DNA of 64,000 nt from NCBI GenBank assembly GCA_963843085.1, contig CAWJJG010000011.1:1302001-1366000 (forward strand), read 5' to 3'. The notes beneath the pieces were generated by a model. It had not been told where the DNA came from. It made no database searches and was given only the letters and a program-made list of their open reading frames with translations. Positions within the stretch are counted from its first letter, which is position 1; every line of letters begins with the position of its first letter. The position numbers and the translations under genes are program-made. This document shows positions 27,274-36,271 of this stretch, piece after piece. Source of the stretch: DASUPK01 sp963843085. GTDB lineage: Bacteria; Actinomycetota; Thermoleophilia; Solirubrobacterales; 70-9.

Positions 27274-28230
27274 TTAAGCCGTGGCCGTCGCGGGCAGTTG
27301 CTCGTCCGCGTGGTAGGAGCTCCGCACCAGCGGGCCGGCCGCGACGGACTCGAAGCCGAGCTCGAGGGCCGCCTTCTCGAGCGCCTCGAACTCCTCGGGG
27401 TGCCAGTAGCGGTCGACGGGCAGGTGCCTCTCAGTGGGGCGCAGGTATTGGCCCACGGTGAGGATCTGAACGCCGTGGTCGCGCAGGATCGAGAACGTCT
27501 CGACCATCTCGTCGAGCCCCTCGCCCAGCCCCACCATCAGGCCGGACTTGGTGAGGACCTCGTCGCCGCCCATCTCCTTCGCCATGCGAAGGACGCGCGC
27601 GGAACGCAGGAAGTCGGATCCCCGGCGCGCCATCGGGTAGAGACGCGGCACGGTCTCGACGTTGTGGTTGAAGACGTCCGGGCGCTCGGCGATCACCTTG
27701 GCGAGCGGCATCTCCTGGCCGCGGAAGTCCGGGGTCAGCACCTCGACCTTGCATGACGGGGCCATGCGGCGAATCGAGCGGATCACGCCGACGAAGGCGC
27801 CGGCGCCGTAGTCGGGCAGGTCGTCGCGGTCGACCGAGGTGATCACCGCGTGCCGCAGGCCCATCCGTTTCACCTGATTCGCGACGCGAAGTGGCTCGAG
27901 TGGGTCGTTCCAGCTCGGCTTGCCGGTCTGCACGTTGCAGAAGCCGCAGCGGCGGGTGCAGACGTCGCCGAGGATCATGAAGGTGGCCGTGCCGCGCTCC
28001 CAGCACTCGCCGACGTTCGGGCAGTTGGCCTCCTCGCAGACCGTATGCAGGTTGTCCTGCTCGATCGAGCGCTTCAGCCGCCGGTACGTCGGCCCGCCGG
28101 GCGCGGGAACCTTGAGCCACGGTGGCTTGCGCGAGCGGAAGGGGACCTTGCCCTCATCGTCGGTCACGTGCCCCCCGGGGTTGGCCCGGGAGCGGGTCAC
28201 ATGGATTCGGTCCGTGATCGATTCAGACAT
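27274..28230 (-). CDS. lipA: Lipoyl synthase
   Basis: 318 residues. This radical SAM enzyme inserts two sulfurs into octanoyl groups on lipoyl domains. The auxiliary cluster motif CEEANCPNVGEC (C-x4-C-x5-C) and the radical SAM motif CTRRCGFC (C-x3-C-x2-C) are both intact, followed by GLRHAVITSVDRDDLPDYGA and a DVFNHNVETVPRLYP segment. It lies 5 bases after lipB at the end of the pyruvate dehydrogenase block, so cofactor synthesis and its target are probably co-expressed. Confidence 0.96.
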   Translation of the reverse strand: MSESITDRIHVTRSRANPGGHVTDDEGKVPFRSRKPPWLKVPAPGGPTYRRLKRSIEQDNLHTVCEEANCPNVGECWERGTATFMILGDVCTRRCGFCNVQTGKPSWNDPLEPLRVANQVKRMGLRHAVITSVDRDDLPDYGAGAFVGVIRSIRRMAPSCKVEVLTPDFRGQEMPLAKVIAERPDVFNHNVETVPRLYPMARRGSDFLRSARVLRMAKEMGGDEVLTKSGLMVGLGEGLDEMVETFSILRDHGVQILTVGQYLRPTERHLPVDRYWHPEEFEALEKAALELGFESVAAGPLVRSSYHADEQLPATATA

Positions 28231-28235
28231 CGGAT

Positions 28236-28949
28236 CTACCGTACCGGGGCCGGTTCGCCGAGCAGCTCGGTCAGCGCCTGCGGCGCGGTGACGACCGGCT
28301 CGCGGCCGTAGATCTCACTGAAGCGCTCGGTGATGAGGTCCATGCAGGCGTCCATGTCGACCTCCGAGCCGAGCTCGCGGCAGAGCGAGGTCATCCGGAC
28401 CCCCTCGATCCCGCACGGGACCACCCATTCGAAGGGCTGCAGGTCGTTGTTGACGTTGACGGCGAAGCCGTGCGTCGTGACCCCGCGGCTGACGTGCACG
28501 CCGATCGAGCCGATCTTCCGGCCCTCCGGCGGGCCGCCGCCGACCCAGACTCCGGTGAGGTCCTCGATCACCTCGGCATCCACCCCGTAGGCGCCGAGTG
28601 CGCCGGTCATCAGCTCCTCCAGTCCGCGGACGTACTCGTGCACGTTGTCCCCGTACGGCTTCAGGGAGACGATCGGATAGCCGACCAGCTGCCCGGGGCC
28701 GTGGTAGGTGACCGCCCCGCCGCGATTGGTCTCGCAGACCTCGATCCCCTGCATCCGGTACCAGTCCTCGCCCATGGCGAGCTCGCTCGGCTGGGTGCGT
28801 CGCCCCTTCGTGTAGACCGGGTAGTGCTCGAGCAGCAGCAGGACGTCGGGCACCTCATTGGCCTGCCGGGCCGCCTCGATCCGCTTCTGCAGTCGCTCGG
28901 CCTCCTCGTAGGGGAGGAGCCCGCAGCGCACGGTCAGCACCTCGTCCAC
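28236..28949 (-). CDS. lipB: Octanoyl-[ACP]:protein N-octanoyltransferase
   Basis: About 237 residues from GTG 28949 (MDEVLTVRCGLLPYEEAERL); GTG 28976 would add nine residues and overlap the upstream gene. It transfers octanoate from acyl carrier protein to the lipoyl lysine. Diagnostic features are NRGGAVTYHGPGQLVGYPI, the active-site Lys in GRKIGSIGVHV and the Cys nucleophile in VVPCGIEG. It precedes lipA and follows the SnoaL-like gene on the minus strand. Confidence 0.94.
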   Translation of the reverse strand: MDEVLTVRCGLLPYEEAERLQKRIEAARQANEVPDVLLLLEHYPVYTKGRRTQPSELAMGEDWYRMQGIEVCETNRGGAVTYHGPGQLVGYPIVSLKPYGDNVHEYVRGLEELMTGALGAYGVDAEVIEDLTGVWVGGGPPEGRKIGSIGVHVSRGVTTHGFAVNVNNDLQPFEWVVPCGIEGVRMTSLCRELGSEVDMDACMDLITERFSEIYGREPVVTAPQALTELLGEPAPVR

Positions 28950-28968
28950 GGCCCGATTGTCCCATGCC

Positions 28969-29388
28969 TCAGGCACCGGCCGCCGGCGCTCCCTCCTGAC
29001 CCGGCGGCCAGAAGGGCCACTCCTCGAAATGCGAGCAGCGGCCGGCGTCGTTCAGACGGACGACCCAGAGGTCGCGGTATTCCTTCTGCTGGCGGTGAAC
29101 CCGCCCCTCCTTGTCCGCCGCCCTCTTGTAGTCGACGGTCACCCGCGCGACCCCGGTGTCGCCCTCGACCGCGAGCACCTCGCTGGTCATCTCGAACGCC
29201 TCATCCGGCCCGAGCCGCTCCGCCTCCCACATCTCCGCGATCGCCTCGAGGCCCACATGCCGCGTCTCGTACGGCGCCGTGGAGTAGCTGGCGTCCTTCG
29301 TGAACAGCTCGGCCAGGACCTCGGTGCCGGGCGTGCGCCAAGCACGCTCGTAGGCCGCGATCCAGTCCGTGAGCTGAGTCCGGTCCAC
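28969..29388 (-). CDS. SnoaL-like/NTF2-fold protein
   Basis: 139 residues with the NTF2-like cone fold pattern: an N-terminal helix LTDWIAAYERAWRTPG, ELFTKDASYSTAPY, and beta strands ending in a DLWVVRLNDAGRCSHFEEWPF tail. Members are small polyketide cyclases, isomerases or simply ligand binders; the true role is not inferable. It sits between E2 and lipB in the same operon with short gaps (14 and about 20 bases). Confidence 0.75.
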   Translation of the reverse strand: MDRTQLTDWIAAYERAWRTPGTEVLAELFTKDASYSTAPYETRHVGLEAIAEMWEAERLGPDEAFEMTSEVLAVEGDTGVARVTVDYKRAADKEGRVHRQQKEYRDLWVVRLNDAGRCSHFEEWPFWPPGQEGAPAAGA

Positions 29389-29402
29389 TGGCGGCGCTTG
29401 GT

Positions 29403-30764
29403 CTAGAGCGCGAGCCCGAGCGGCGATTCCAGCAGCTCGCGGACCCGGGCCAGGAACTGAGCGCCGTCGGCGCCGTAGAGGATGCGGTGGTCGCAGGCGA
29501 GGGTGACGCCCATGAGCTGCCGGGCCACGATCTCGCCGGAGTCGGCCACCACCGGCTTCGCCCTGAGCTCGCCCACGGCGATGATGCCTGCCTGAGGCGT
29601 GTTGATCACCGCGTGGAAGTTCGAGATCCCGTACATGCCGAGATTGGAGACGGTGAAGGTGCCGCCGGAGAGCTCCGGCGGCGTGATCGACCCGTCCCGG
29701 ACCCGCGCGGCAAGCGCTCGCGTCTCGGTGGAGATCTGCCGCAATCCCTTGCGGTCGGCGTCGAAGACGGTGGGAACGACCAGCGCGTCCTGGGCGGCAA
29801 CCGCCACGCCGACGTTGATCCGCGAATACAGCTCGATCCTCCCGTCGCGGTAGGCGCCGTTGGCTCGGGGGAACTCGCCCAGGGCCAGCGCGCAGGCCTT
29901 GACGACCATGTCGTTGAAGGTCGGGACCGGGTCGCCCTCCTTGGCCTGCGCCTTCAGCGCCGCTCGTCCCTCGACCGCTGCGCTCATGTCGATCTCAGCC
30001 TGCAGGTAGAAGTGCGGCGCGGTCGCCTTCGACTCGGCCATCCGGCGCGCGACCGTCTGCTGCAGCTTGGTGAGCTCGAGCACCTGCACCTGCCCCTTGG
30101 CCGTCTCGGGCCTCTCGGCGACGCCGGGCGTCGGTCCGGCCGGGGCGGCGACGGTAGCGGCTGGCGCCGGAGCGGCGGGAGCCGCGACGCCGGAGGCAAC
30201 CGCCCGCTCGACGTCCGCCTTGACGATCCGCCCGCCGGGCCCCGAGCCGGAGAGCCCATGCAGATCAAGCCCCTTGTCGCGAGCGATGCGCTTGGCGATG
30301 GGAGAGGCCTTGACGCGCCCGTCGCCCCCGACAGCGGCTGGGGAAGGAGGTGTGACGGCCGGTCCCGGCGAGCCCGGTGGTGGTGGCGGGGCAGCGGCCC
30401 CAGCGGGCTCCCGCAGTCCGATGGCCGGCTGATCCGCGCTGGAGTCCTTCGCGGTGGTTTCGTCGCCGGCCCTGCCCGCTGGGGACGCTGCCCCGGCGCC
30501 GCCGCCGTTGCCCGAGACCACCTCACTCGCATCCCCAACGCGTGCGATCGGTTCGCCGACCGGCAAGGTGTCCCCCTCCTGAGCAAGGACCTCGGTCAGG
30601 GTCCCGGCCGCATCGGCCTCGTAGACCATGTTCGCCTTGTCGGTCTCGATCTCGACGAGCTCCTCGCCGACCTCGACCGAGTCCCCGACGCCCTTGAGCC
30701 AGCGCAGCACCGTTCCCTCCTCCATGGAGTCGGACAGCCTCGGCATGACGATGTCGACGGCCAT
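29403..30764 (-). CDS. pdhC: Pyruvate dehydrogenase complex E2, dihydrolipoamide acetyltransferase
   Basis: 453 residues from ATG 30764, overlapping the E1 beta stop as TGATG. Domains in order: one lipoyl domain (about 1-80, lipoyl Lys 43 in ETDKANM), a Pro/Ala/Gly linker, the peripheral-subunit-binding domain (KASPIAKRIARDKGLDLHGL), a second linker, and the catalytic acyltransferase domain (about 225-453). The usual active-site motif HxxxDG reads HRILYG here: the His (about 426) is kept but Asp is Tyr. E2 carries acetyl groups to CoA. The 2-oxo acid specificity (pyruvate rather than branched-chain) is the likeliest reading but not proven. Confidence 0.88.
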   Translation of the reverse strand: MAVDIVMPRLSDSMEEGTVLRWLKGVGDSVEVGEELVEIETDKANMVYEADAAGTLTEVLAQEGDTLPVGEPIARVGDASEVVSGNGGGAGAASPAGRAGDETTAKDSSADQPAIGLREPAGAAAPPPPPGSPGPAVTPPSPAAVGGDGRVKASPIAKRIARDKGLDLHGLSGSGPGGRIVKADVERAVASGVAAPAAPAPAATVAAPAGPTPGVAERPETAKGQVQVLELTKLQQTVARRMAESKATAPHFYLQAEIDMSAAVEGRAALKAQAKEGDPVPTFNDMVVKACALALGEFPRANGAYRDGRIELYSRINVGVAVAAQDALVVPTVFDADRKGLRQISTETRALAARVRDGSITPPELSGGTFTVSNLGMYGISNFHAVINTPQAGIIAVGELRAKPVVADSGEIVARQLMGVTLACDHRILYGADGAQFLARVRELLESPLGLAL

Positions 30765-31759
30765 CAGAGGCTCCCCTCCAGCGTCTGAAGGGCGGCGCTG
30801 ACGATGTGCTCGACGTGCGGTATCGCCGCCTGCTCCATCCGCTTCGAGTAGGGCATCGGGACGTCCGCACCGGTGACCCGCTCGATCGGCGCGTCGAGAT
30901 GGTCGAAAGCCTGCCCCTGGATCAGGGCGGCCAGATTCGCCCCGACGCCGCCGTGCGGCCAACCCTCCTCGACGATCACGACGCGGTTCGTCTTGCGGAC
31001 GGACTCGACGATCGTGTCGAGGTCGAGGGGACGCAGCGTGCGGGGATCGATCACCTCGGCCTCGACGCCATGCTCCTCGGAGAGCGTCTTGGCGGCCTGC
31101 TGGGCCACCTCGACCATCCGCAGGATGGCGACGATCGTCACGTCCGAGCCCTCGCGCCGGATCGCGGCCTCGCCGAAGTTGACGACGCCGTCGCCGTCCC
31201 CGTTCTCGGGAACCTCGCCGCGCAGGCCATAGAGCGATTCGTGCTCGATGAAGATCACCGGGTTGTCGTCGCGGATTGCCGCCTTGAGCAAGCCCTTGCC
31301 GTCGGCCGGAGTGGAGGGGCAGGCGACGAGCAGTCCCGGGATCTGCAGGAACATCGCCTCGAAGCTGTGTGAGTGGGTCGGCCCGAGCTGGTGACCGCCG
31401 CCCCCCGGCATCCGGACGACCAGCGGCACCCGAACCTGGCCGCCGAACATGTAGGGAATCGCGGCGGCGTGGTTGACGATCTGGTCCATCGCCAGCAGCG
31501 CGAAGTTGACGGTCATGATCTCGACGATCGGCCGCAGGCCTCCCATCCCAGCGCCGACACCCATGCCGACGATGGTGTTCTCGGAGATCGGGGTGTCGCG
31601 GACACGCTTCTCGCCGAACTCGTCGAGCAGGCCCTCGGTTACCTTGAAGGAACCCTGGAACACCGCGACGTCCTCCCCCATCACGAAGACGCTCTCGTTG
31701 CGGCGCATCTCCTCGGCCATCGCGTCCCGCAGGGCCTCGCGCATCCGCATCACGGCCAT
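30764..31759 (-). CDS. pdhB: Pyruvate dehydrogenase E1 component, beta subunit
   Basis: 331 residues. This transketolase-type subunit pairs with E1 alpha for TPP-dependent decarboxylation. Visible landmarks: MREALRDAMAEEMRRNESVFVMGEDVA, GVGAGMGGLRPIVEIMTVNF, GQVRVPLVVRMPGGGGHQLGPTHSHS, VIDPRTLRPLDLDTI and VIVEEGWPHGGVGANL. The start shares a base with the E1 alpha stop (TGATG) and the stop overlaps the E2 start in the same way, ensuring balanced synthesis of the three subunits. Confidence 0.93.
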   Translation of the reverse strand: MAVMRMREALRDAMAEEMRRNESVFVMGEDVAVFQGSFKVTEGLLDEFGEKRVRDTPISENTIVGMGVGAGMGGLRPIVEIMTVNFALLAMDQIVNHAAAIPYMFGGQVRVPLVVRMPGGGGHQLGPTHSHSFEAMFLQIPGLLVACPSTPADGKGLLKAAIRDDNPVIFIEHESLYGLRGEVPENGDGDGVVNFGEAAIRREGSDVTIVAILRMVEVAQQAAKTLSEEHGVEAEVIDPRTLRPLDLDTIVESVRKTNRVVIVEEGWPHGGVGANLAALIQGQAFDHLDAPIERVTGADVPMPYSKRMEQAAIPHVEHIVSAALQTLEGSL

Positions 31760-32985
31760 CAGTGCACGTCCTCAGGCCGCGTGTCCGGTTGGACGCCCTC
31801 GGCCTCGAGCAGCTCCTCGTCCTCGGCGTACTCCGCGCCGCGCTCGGCGAGCTTGCGGGCGCGCTCGGTCGCGTCGCGCTCCTCCTCCGCCGCGTGCGAG
31901 TCGGGCGAGCGCTCGTCGACCCCGTACCAGCCGGGAACCTGGTCGCCGAGGACGTAGAGGTGGTCGTAGAGGGAGTCGAGGGGCGGCTCCGGGGAGTTGT
32001 CGGCGAATTCGACCGCGTCGGTCACGACCCGGTCGGCCTCCTCGCGGATCTCGTCCACGTCGGCCGCGGTGAGCACCTTCTCTTTGACCAGCCGCTTCGA
32101 GAAGCTCTCGATCGGGTCCTTGTGCTGCCACTCCTCGACCTCCTCCTTGGTCCGGTAGACCTCGGGGTCGGCGGCGGAATGACCGCGGTAGCGGTAGGTG
32201 AAGGCCTCGACCAGGGTGGGCCGGCGGTCCTCGCGCGCCAGGCGGATGTGTTCGGCGACGGTTTCGCGGACCGCCATCACGTCCATGCCGTCGACCCTCA
32301 CGCCGGGGACGCCCATGCCCTCCGCCTTGTGGGAGAGATCGGTGGCGGCCGAGTGCCGCTCGAGCGAGGTGCCCATGCCGTAGAGGTTGTTCTCGACAAG
32401 GAAGACGACGGGCAGGCTCCAGAGCGCCGCCAGGTTCATCGTCTCGCCGAAGTTGCCGGTGTTCGAGGCGCCGTCGCCGAACATGCAGACGGTCACCTCG
32501 TCGGTCCCGCGGTAGTCGGAGGAGAGCGCCAGGCCCGCCGCGAGCGGCAGGTTCCCGCCGACGATCCCGTAGCCGCCCATGAAGCGATGCTCGAGGTCGA
32601 AGATGTGCATCGAGCCGCCCCGGCCGCCGGAGGTTCCGTCCACGCGGCCGAACAGCTCCGCCATCACCCGCTTCGGGTCGGTGCCCCGCGCGATCGCGTG
32701 CCCGTGGGTCCGGTAGGTCCCGATCAGGTAGTCGTCCGGGCGCATCACGGAAGTGGTGCCGACGATCGTGGCCTCTTCGCCGACCGCCAGGTGGAGGAAG
32801 CCGCCGGCCTTGGCGCGCTGGTACTGGCGCCCCGCCTCCTCCTCGAAGCGCCGGATCAGGGCCATCTGGGAGAGCAGCTCGCGGCAGGTGGCCTCGTCGG
32901 GGAGCTTGGGCTTGGCGGCGGCCTTGCCCTTGCCGTCGGACGATCCGGTCGACCGCCGACCCGACTTGGTCTTGCTCTCTGCCAC
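31759..32985 (-). CDS. pdhA: Pyruvate dehydrogenase E1 component, alpha subunit
   Basis: 408 residues from GTG 32985; a start at 33042 would overlap the upstream gene by 47 bases. A Lys/Ser-rich N-terminal arm (about 1-27) precedes the TPP-binding domain, whose motif GDGASNTGNF...VENN is complete. Other landmarks are GGRGGSMHIFDLEHRFMGGYGIVGGNLP and YRYRGHSAADPEVYR (phosphorylation-loop region). The acidic C-terminal tail is rich in Glu. Substrate could be pyruvate or a branched-chain 2-oxo acid. Confidence 0.92.
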   Translation of the reverse strand: MAESKTKSGRRSTGSSDGKGKAAAKPKLPDEATCRELLSQMALIRRFEEEAGRQYQRAKAGGFLHLAVGEEATIVGTTSVMRPDDYLIGTYRTHGHAIARGTDPKRVMAELFGRVDGTSGGRGGSMHIFDLEHRFMGGYGIVGGNLPLAAGLALSSDYRGTDEVTVCMFGDGASNTGNFGETMNLAALWSLPVVFLVENNLYGMGTSLERHSAATDLSHKAEGMGVPGVRVDGMDVMAVRETVAEHIRLAREDRRPTLVEAFTYRYRGHSAADPEVYRTKEEVEEWQHKDPIESFSKRLVKEKVLTAADVDEIREEADRVVTDAVEFADNSPEPPLDSLYDHLYVLGDQVPGWYGVDERSPDSHAAEEERDATERARKLAERGAEYAEDEELLEAEGVQPDTRPEDVH

Positions 32986-32995
32986 TGAGCTCAGC

Positions 32996-33601
32996 CTACT
33001 CCCGCCGTAGCGCCGCCACCGCCTCTTCGATTCTGTCGTCACCCCAGAAGAGCTCGTCCCCGACGGCGACCGTCGGAATCCCCTCGACGCCGCGCTCGAT
33101 CGCCTCGTCGGTCGCTGCCCGCAGCTTGTCCTTGACCGACTTCGTCTCGATGCCTTTCGTCACCGCGTTCGGATGGAGCTCGCAGGCGGCTGCCGCGACC
33201 AGGACGTTGTCGAGGTCGCTCATGTCGCGGCCGGCCGCGAAGACCTGGCGGAAGCAGGCGAGGGAGAACGAGACGACGCGCCCGGACTCCTTCGCGTAGA
33301 CCGCCGCCCGCACCGGATTGAGGCTGTAGTTCTCGATCGGCCAGCCCTCGGGGTAGACGACCTTGGGAAGGCCACGCTCGTCCGCTCGCCGCTCGACCTC
33401 CGCCAGGTGGTCGGGATCCGGGCCTTCCGGTGGCAGGGACCAGGGCCACCTGCCTGTCGTCCGCAGCAGATGGCCGAATGAGATCGGCTGCCACTCGGGC
33501 TGCTCGAGCTCTGCCTCCGCGAACAGGCCGCTGATTCGCTCGGCCGCCAGATAGGAGTAGGGCGAGTTGAAGTCGTAGTAGAAGGTCGCCCGCTCGCTCA
33601 T
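32996..33601 (-). CDS. DsbA-family thioredoxin-fold protein, 2-hydroxychromene-2-carboxylate isomerase-like
   Basis: 201 residues. The opening TFYYDFNSPYSYLAAERI is the HCCA-isomerase/GST-kappa signature, with SPYS in place of a CxxC dithiol, so it is not a disulfide oxidase. The helical insertion (about 60-150) and late GIPTVAVGDELFWGDDRIEE region fit the same fold. Its ligand is probably glutathione or a similar thiol; function unknown. It overlaps the TMEM175-like gene by 4 bases and precedes pdhA by 10 bases, inside the dehydrogenase operon. Confidence 0.85.
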   Translation of the reverse strand: MSERATFYYDFNSPYSYLAAERISGLFAEAELEQPEWQPISFGHLLRTTGRWPWSLPPEGPDPDHLAEVERRADERGLPKVVYPEGWPIENYSLNPVRAAVYAKESGRVVSFSLACFRQVFAAGRDMSDLDNVLVAAAACELHPNAVTKGIETKSVKDKLRAATDEAIERGVEGIPTVAVGDELFWGDDRIEEAVAALRRE

Positions 33602-34188
33602 CCGTCGGGACTCCGCATTCCGGCGACCATGTAGTAGACCGCCAGGGCGCCGATGATCACCAGCACCGCGACCGGGCTGATGAACGCGACCAGCACGGCG
33701 ACCAGGTAGAACGGGTTGCCGATCTGGAAGGCGAGCGATCTGCGGCGAACCTCCTCGTCGGTCAACTCGACGCCGAGCTTCTCGCGGTGGCGGGTGATGT
33801 ATTCCCAGAGCACGCTGAAGGCGACGGCCATCAGGACGAAGGACGCGGCGTAGACGGCAGCGGCGACATGCTCACCCTCGGTGGACTTGAGGTGCTCGGC
33901 CATCAGCGCGGTGGCGAACGGGATCAGGACCACCGACATCAGGACGAGCAGGTTGAGATAGAGGACGCCCCGGTCCGCGCGCTTCAGGTGGTCGATCACC
34001 CCGTGGTGGTTCACCCAGATGATTCCGATCACCCAGAAGCTGACCAAGAACGAGGCGAAAGAGGGCCACTCGTCTCCGAGCTTGTGCCAGAGGTCGTTCC
34101 CCTTCGGCACAGCGATGTCGAGCACCAGCAGGGTGATCGCAACCGCGAAGACTCCGTCTGAGAACGCTTCGAGCCGGTTCTTGGTCAA
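33598..34188 (-). CDS. TMEM175-like potassium channel (DUF1211)
   Basis: 196 residues with six membrane segments, including a family-typical RLEAFSDGVFAVAITLLVLDI at residues 5-25. This R-x3-F-S-D signature marks the bacterial TMEM175 family of K+-permeable channels. A short cytoplasmic stretch (YITRHREKLGVELTDEEVRRRS) lies mid-protein. Its ATG overlaps the lpd stop by 4 bases and its stop overlaps the HCCA-like gene by 4 bases, so it is translated with the dehydrogenase genes. Confidence 0.87.
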   Translation of the reverse strand: MTKNRLEAFSDGVFAVAITLLVLDIAVPKGNDLWHKLGDEWPSFASFLVSFWVIGIIWVNHHGVIDHLKRADRGVLYLNLLVLMSVVLIPFATALMAEHLKSTEGEHVAAAVYAASFVLMAVAFSVLWEYITRHREKLGVELTDEEVRRRSLAFQIGNPFYLVAVLVAFISPVAVLVIIGALAVYYMVAGMRSPDG

Positions 34189-35552
34189 GCGTGAATGGCC
34201 CAGCCGTCCACGGCCCGGGCGCCGTCGAGGATCGCCTCCGACATCGTCGGATGCGGGTGGATGATGCGCTGCAGCTCCGGATAGCCGCCCTCGAGCGCCA
34301 TCACGTTGCAGATCTCGCTGATCATGTCGCAGGCGATGTTCCCGACGATGTGGGCGCCGAGGATCTCGCCGTACTCGGGATCGCCGACGATCTTCACGAG
34401 CCCGGCGCGGTCGTCGTAGACGACCGAGGCGCCGGCCCCGCCCAGCTTGAACTTGCCGACCTTGATCTGCCGGCCGGCCTCCTTCGCCTGTTCCTCGGTC
34501 AGGCCGACGCTCGCCACCTGAGGGTGGGTGAAGGTGGCGCCGGGGATCAGGTCGACGTTGATGGGCTCGGTCTCGTGGCCCGCCGCAACCTCGACGGCCA
34601 CCACGCCCTCCTCCTCGGCCTTGTGGGCGAGCGCGGGGCCCCGGACGAGGTCGCCGATCGCGAAGACGCCGTCGGCCGAGGTCCGCTGGAGCTCGTCGAT
34701 CTCGATCTGCCCCCGATCGTTGGTCTTGACGCCGGCCGCGTCGAGGTTGAGTGGATCCGTGTCGGGCTTCCGCCCGCCCGCGATGACCAGGTAGTCGGCC
34801 TTGATCTCCGCCTCGCCGGCCTTGACCTTGACGCCGCTCTTCTGCTCCTCGACGCTCTCGACCTTGGTGCCGGTCAGCACCTCCATCCCGTCCTTCTTGA
34901 ACTGGCGCTCGACGACGCGGGCCATGTCCTTGTCCTCCAGCGGCAGGATCTGGTCGAGCATCTCGATCAGGGTCACCTCGACGCCCATGCGGGAATAGGC
35001 GGAGGCGATCTCCGAGCCGGAGGCCCCGGCCCCGGCGACCACCAGCGACTTGGGCATCGTCTCGAGCGAGTAGGCGCCCCAGGTGTCGATCACGCGGTCG
35101 GAGAAGTCAGCTCCGGGGATGGGCATCGCGACGGAGCCTGTGGCGAGCACGATCGCCTTCGCCTGGTGCTCGTCATCGCCCACCTTCACCTTGCCTCCTC
35201 CGGCAAGAGACGCCTCGCCGTGCAGGAACTCGGCCTTGTTCTTGTTCCAGAGGAACTCGACGCCGTCCTCGAGGGTCTTCGAGACCTTGGTCCGGCGCTC
35301 CTGGAGCGCCTTCCAGTCGATCGAGGTGTTCCCGGCCTTGATGCCGAGCTCGCCGCCATCCGCGCTGACGGTGTGGAAGATCTCCGCGGTGTGGAGGACC
35401 GTCTTCGCCGGGATGCAGGCGTAGTTGAGGCAGCGGCCGCCGGCCTTGTCGCGCTCGACCACAGCCGTCTTCTGCCCGAGCTGAGCAGCTCGGATGGCGG
35501 CGACATAACCCCCGGGGCCGCCTCCGATCACGATCACGTCGTAGTCAGCCAT
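34185..35552 (-). CDS. lpdA: Dihydrolipoyl dehydrogenase (E3)
   Basis: 455 residues. The flavoprotein reoxidises dihydrolipoamide with NAD+. It shows the FAD motif GGGPGGYVAAIRAA, the redox disulfide Cys 41/Cys 46 in GGRCLNYACIPAK, the NAD-binding GAGASGSE and the C-terminal His-Glu pair in IIHPHPTMSEAI. Asn-Tyr-Ala between the two Cys differs from the commoner LNVGC spacing but the disulfide is intact. It is the first gene of the pdh-lip block. Confidence 0.94.
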   Translation of the reverse strand: MADYDVIVIGGGPGGYVAAIRAAQLGQKTAVVERDKAGGRCLNYACIPAKTVLHTAEIFHTVSADGGELGIKAGNTSIDWKALQERRTKVSKTLEDGVEFLWNKNKAEFLHGEASLAGGGKVKVGDDEHQAKAIVLATGSVAMPIPGADFSDRVIDTWGAYSLETMPKSLVVAGAGASGSEIASAYSRMGVEVTLIEMLDQILPLEDKDMARVVERQFKKDGMEVLTGTKVESVEEQKSGVKVKAGEAEIKADYLVIAGGRKPDTDPLNLDAAGVKTNDRGQIEIDELQRTSADGVFAIGDLVRGPALAHKAEEEGVVAVEVAAGHETEPINVDLIPGATFTHPQVASVGLTEEQAKEAGRQIKVGKFKLGGAGASVVYDDRAGLVKIVGDPEYGEILGAHIVGNIACDMISEICNVMALEGGYPELQRIIHPHPTMSEAILDGARAVDGWAIHA

Positions 35553-35596
35553 CGGCCTTCGACTCTATAGGAGCAGGCGTTTCGGTCCTGCTGGTC

Positions 35597-36253
35597 CTAC
35601 TGCTCTTGCGCGTCGACCAGCGAGCCGAAAAGCAGGTCATAGAGCGGAACGTAGAACTCCAGCGGGACCTGCTCCGGGTCGACCAGGTGCTGCACCGCAA
35701 GGCCGACATCGAGCGCGATCATCGCGGTTGCGATCTGCTCCGGCGGCAGGGGGGGCTTGCGCCCGACCTCCTTGAAGGTGGCCTTGGTCTGCCCAGCCAC
35801 GAGCGCCCGGTTGCCGCTCCAGAAGCTCGCCGCGAGCTTCCGGAAGTCCTCATCCCGTGCAGCTTGAGTCAGACACTCGAGCCAGAGCCGGAAGAGCCAG
35901 GAACCGGCCTCGTCCTTCTGGACGTCGCGGAGGCGCTCGGCCCCCCACCGGAGGCGCTCCCGCGGGCTGCCCGGTCGAGCCCCGGTCTCCTTCGCCAGTT
36001 CGGAATAACGCTCGTAGACGCGGGCCTGCAGCAATTCGACGAAGAGCTCGTCCTTGCTGTTGAAGTTGGAGTAGAAGGCGCCCCGTGTGAAGCCGGCCTC
36101 CGCGGCGATCTCCTCGACGCTCGATCCCTGGAGCCCGCGCCGCAGGAAGACGCGCTCGGCCGCGGCGAGGAGGCGCTCGCGAGTCTGGGCCTGCTTCTCC
36201 TTGCGACTGAGGCGTCTCGGCGGCTTGTGGCCTGGTGTGGCGGTCTCAGCCAT
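35597..36253 (-). CDS. TetR family transcriptional regulator
   Basis: 218 residues. The HTH domain (about 20-75) reads RERLLAAAERVFLRRGLQGSSVEEIAAEAGFTRGAFYSNFNSKDELF, a textbook TetR pattern; the ligand-binding helices follow. It starts 18 bases after the stop of a small membrane protein gene, so they are likely co-transcribed and controlled through the dyad upstream of that gene. It is close to, but not part of, the lpd operon (44-base gap). Confidence 0.9.
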   Translation of the reverse strand: MAETATPGHKPPRRLSRKEKQAQTRERLLAAAERVFLRRGLQGSSVEEIAAEAGFTRGAFYSNFNSKDELFVELLQARVYERYSELAKETGARPGSPRERLRWGAERLRDVQKDEAGSWLFRLWLECLTQAARDEDFRKLAASFWSGNRALVAGQTKATFKEVGRKPPLPPEQIATAMIALDVGLAVQHLVDPEQVPLEFYVPLYDLLFGSLVDAQEQ

Positions 36254-36271
36254 CGCGACTCACGGAGGAGG

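Noticed and set aside
28963..28965. ATG as the lipB start
   Set aside because: It is out of frame with lipB; the in-frame starts are GTG 28949 and GTG 28976.
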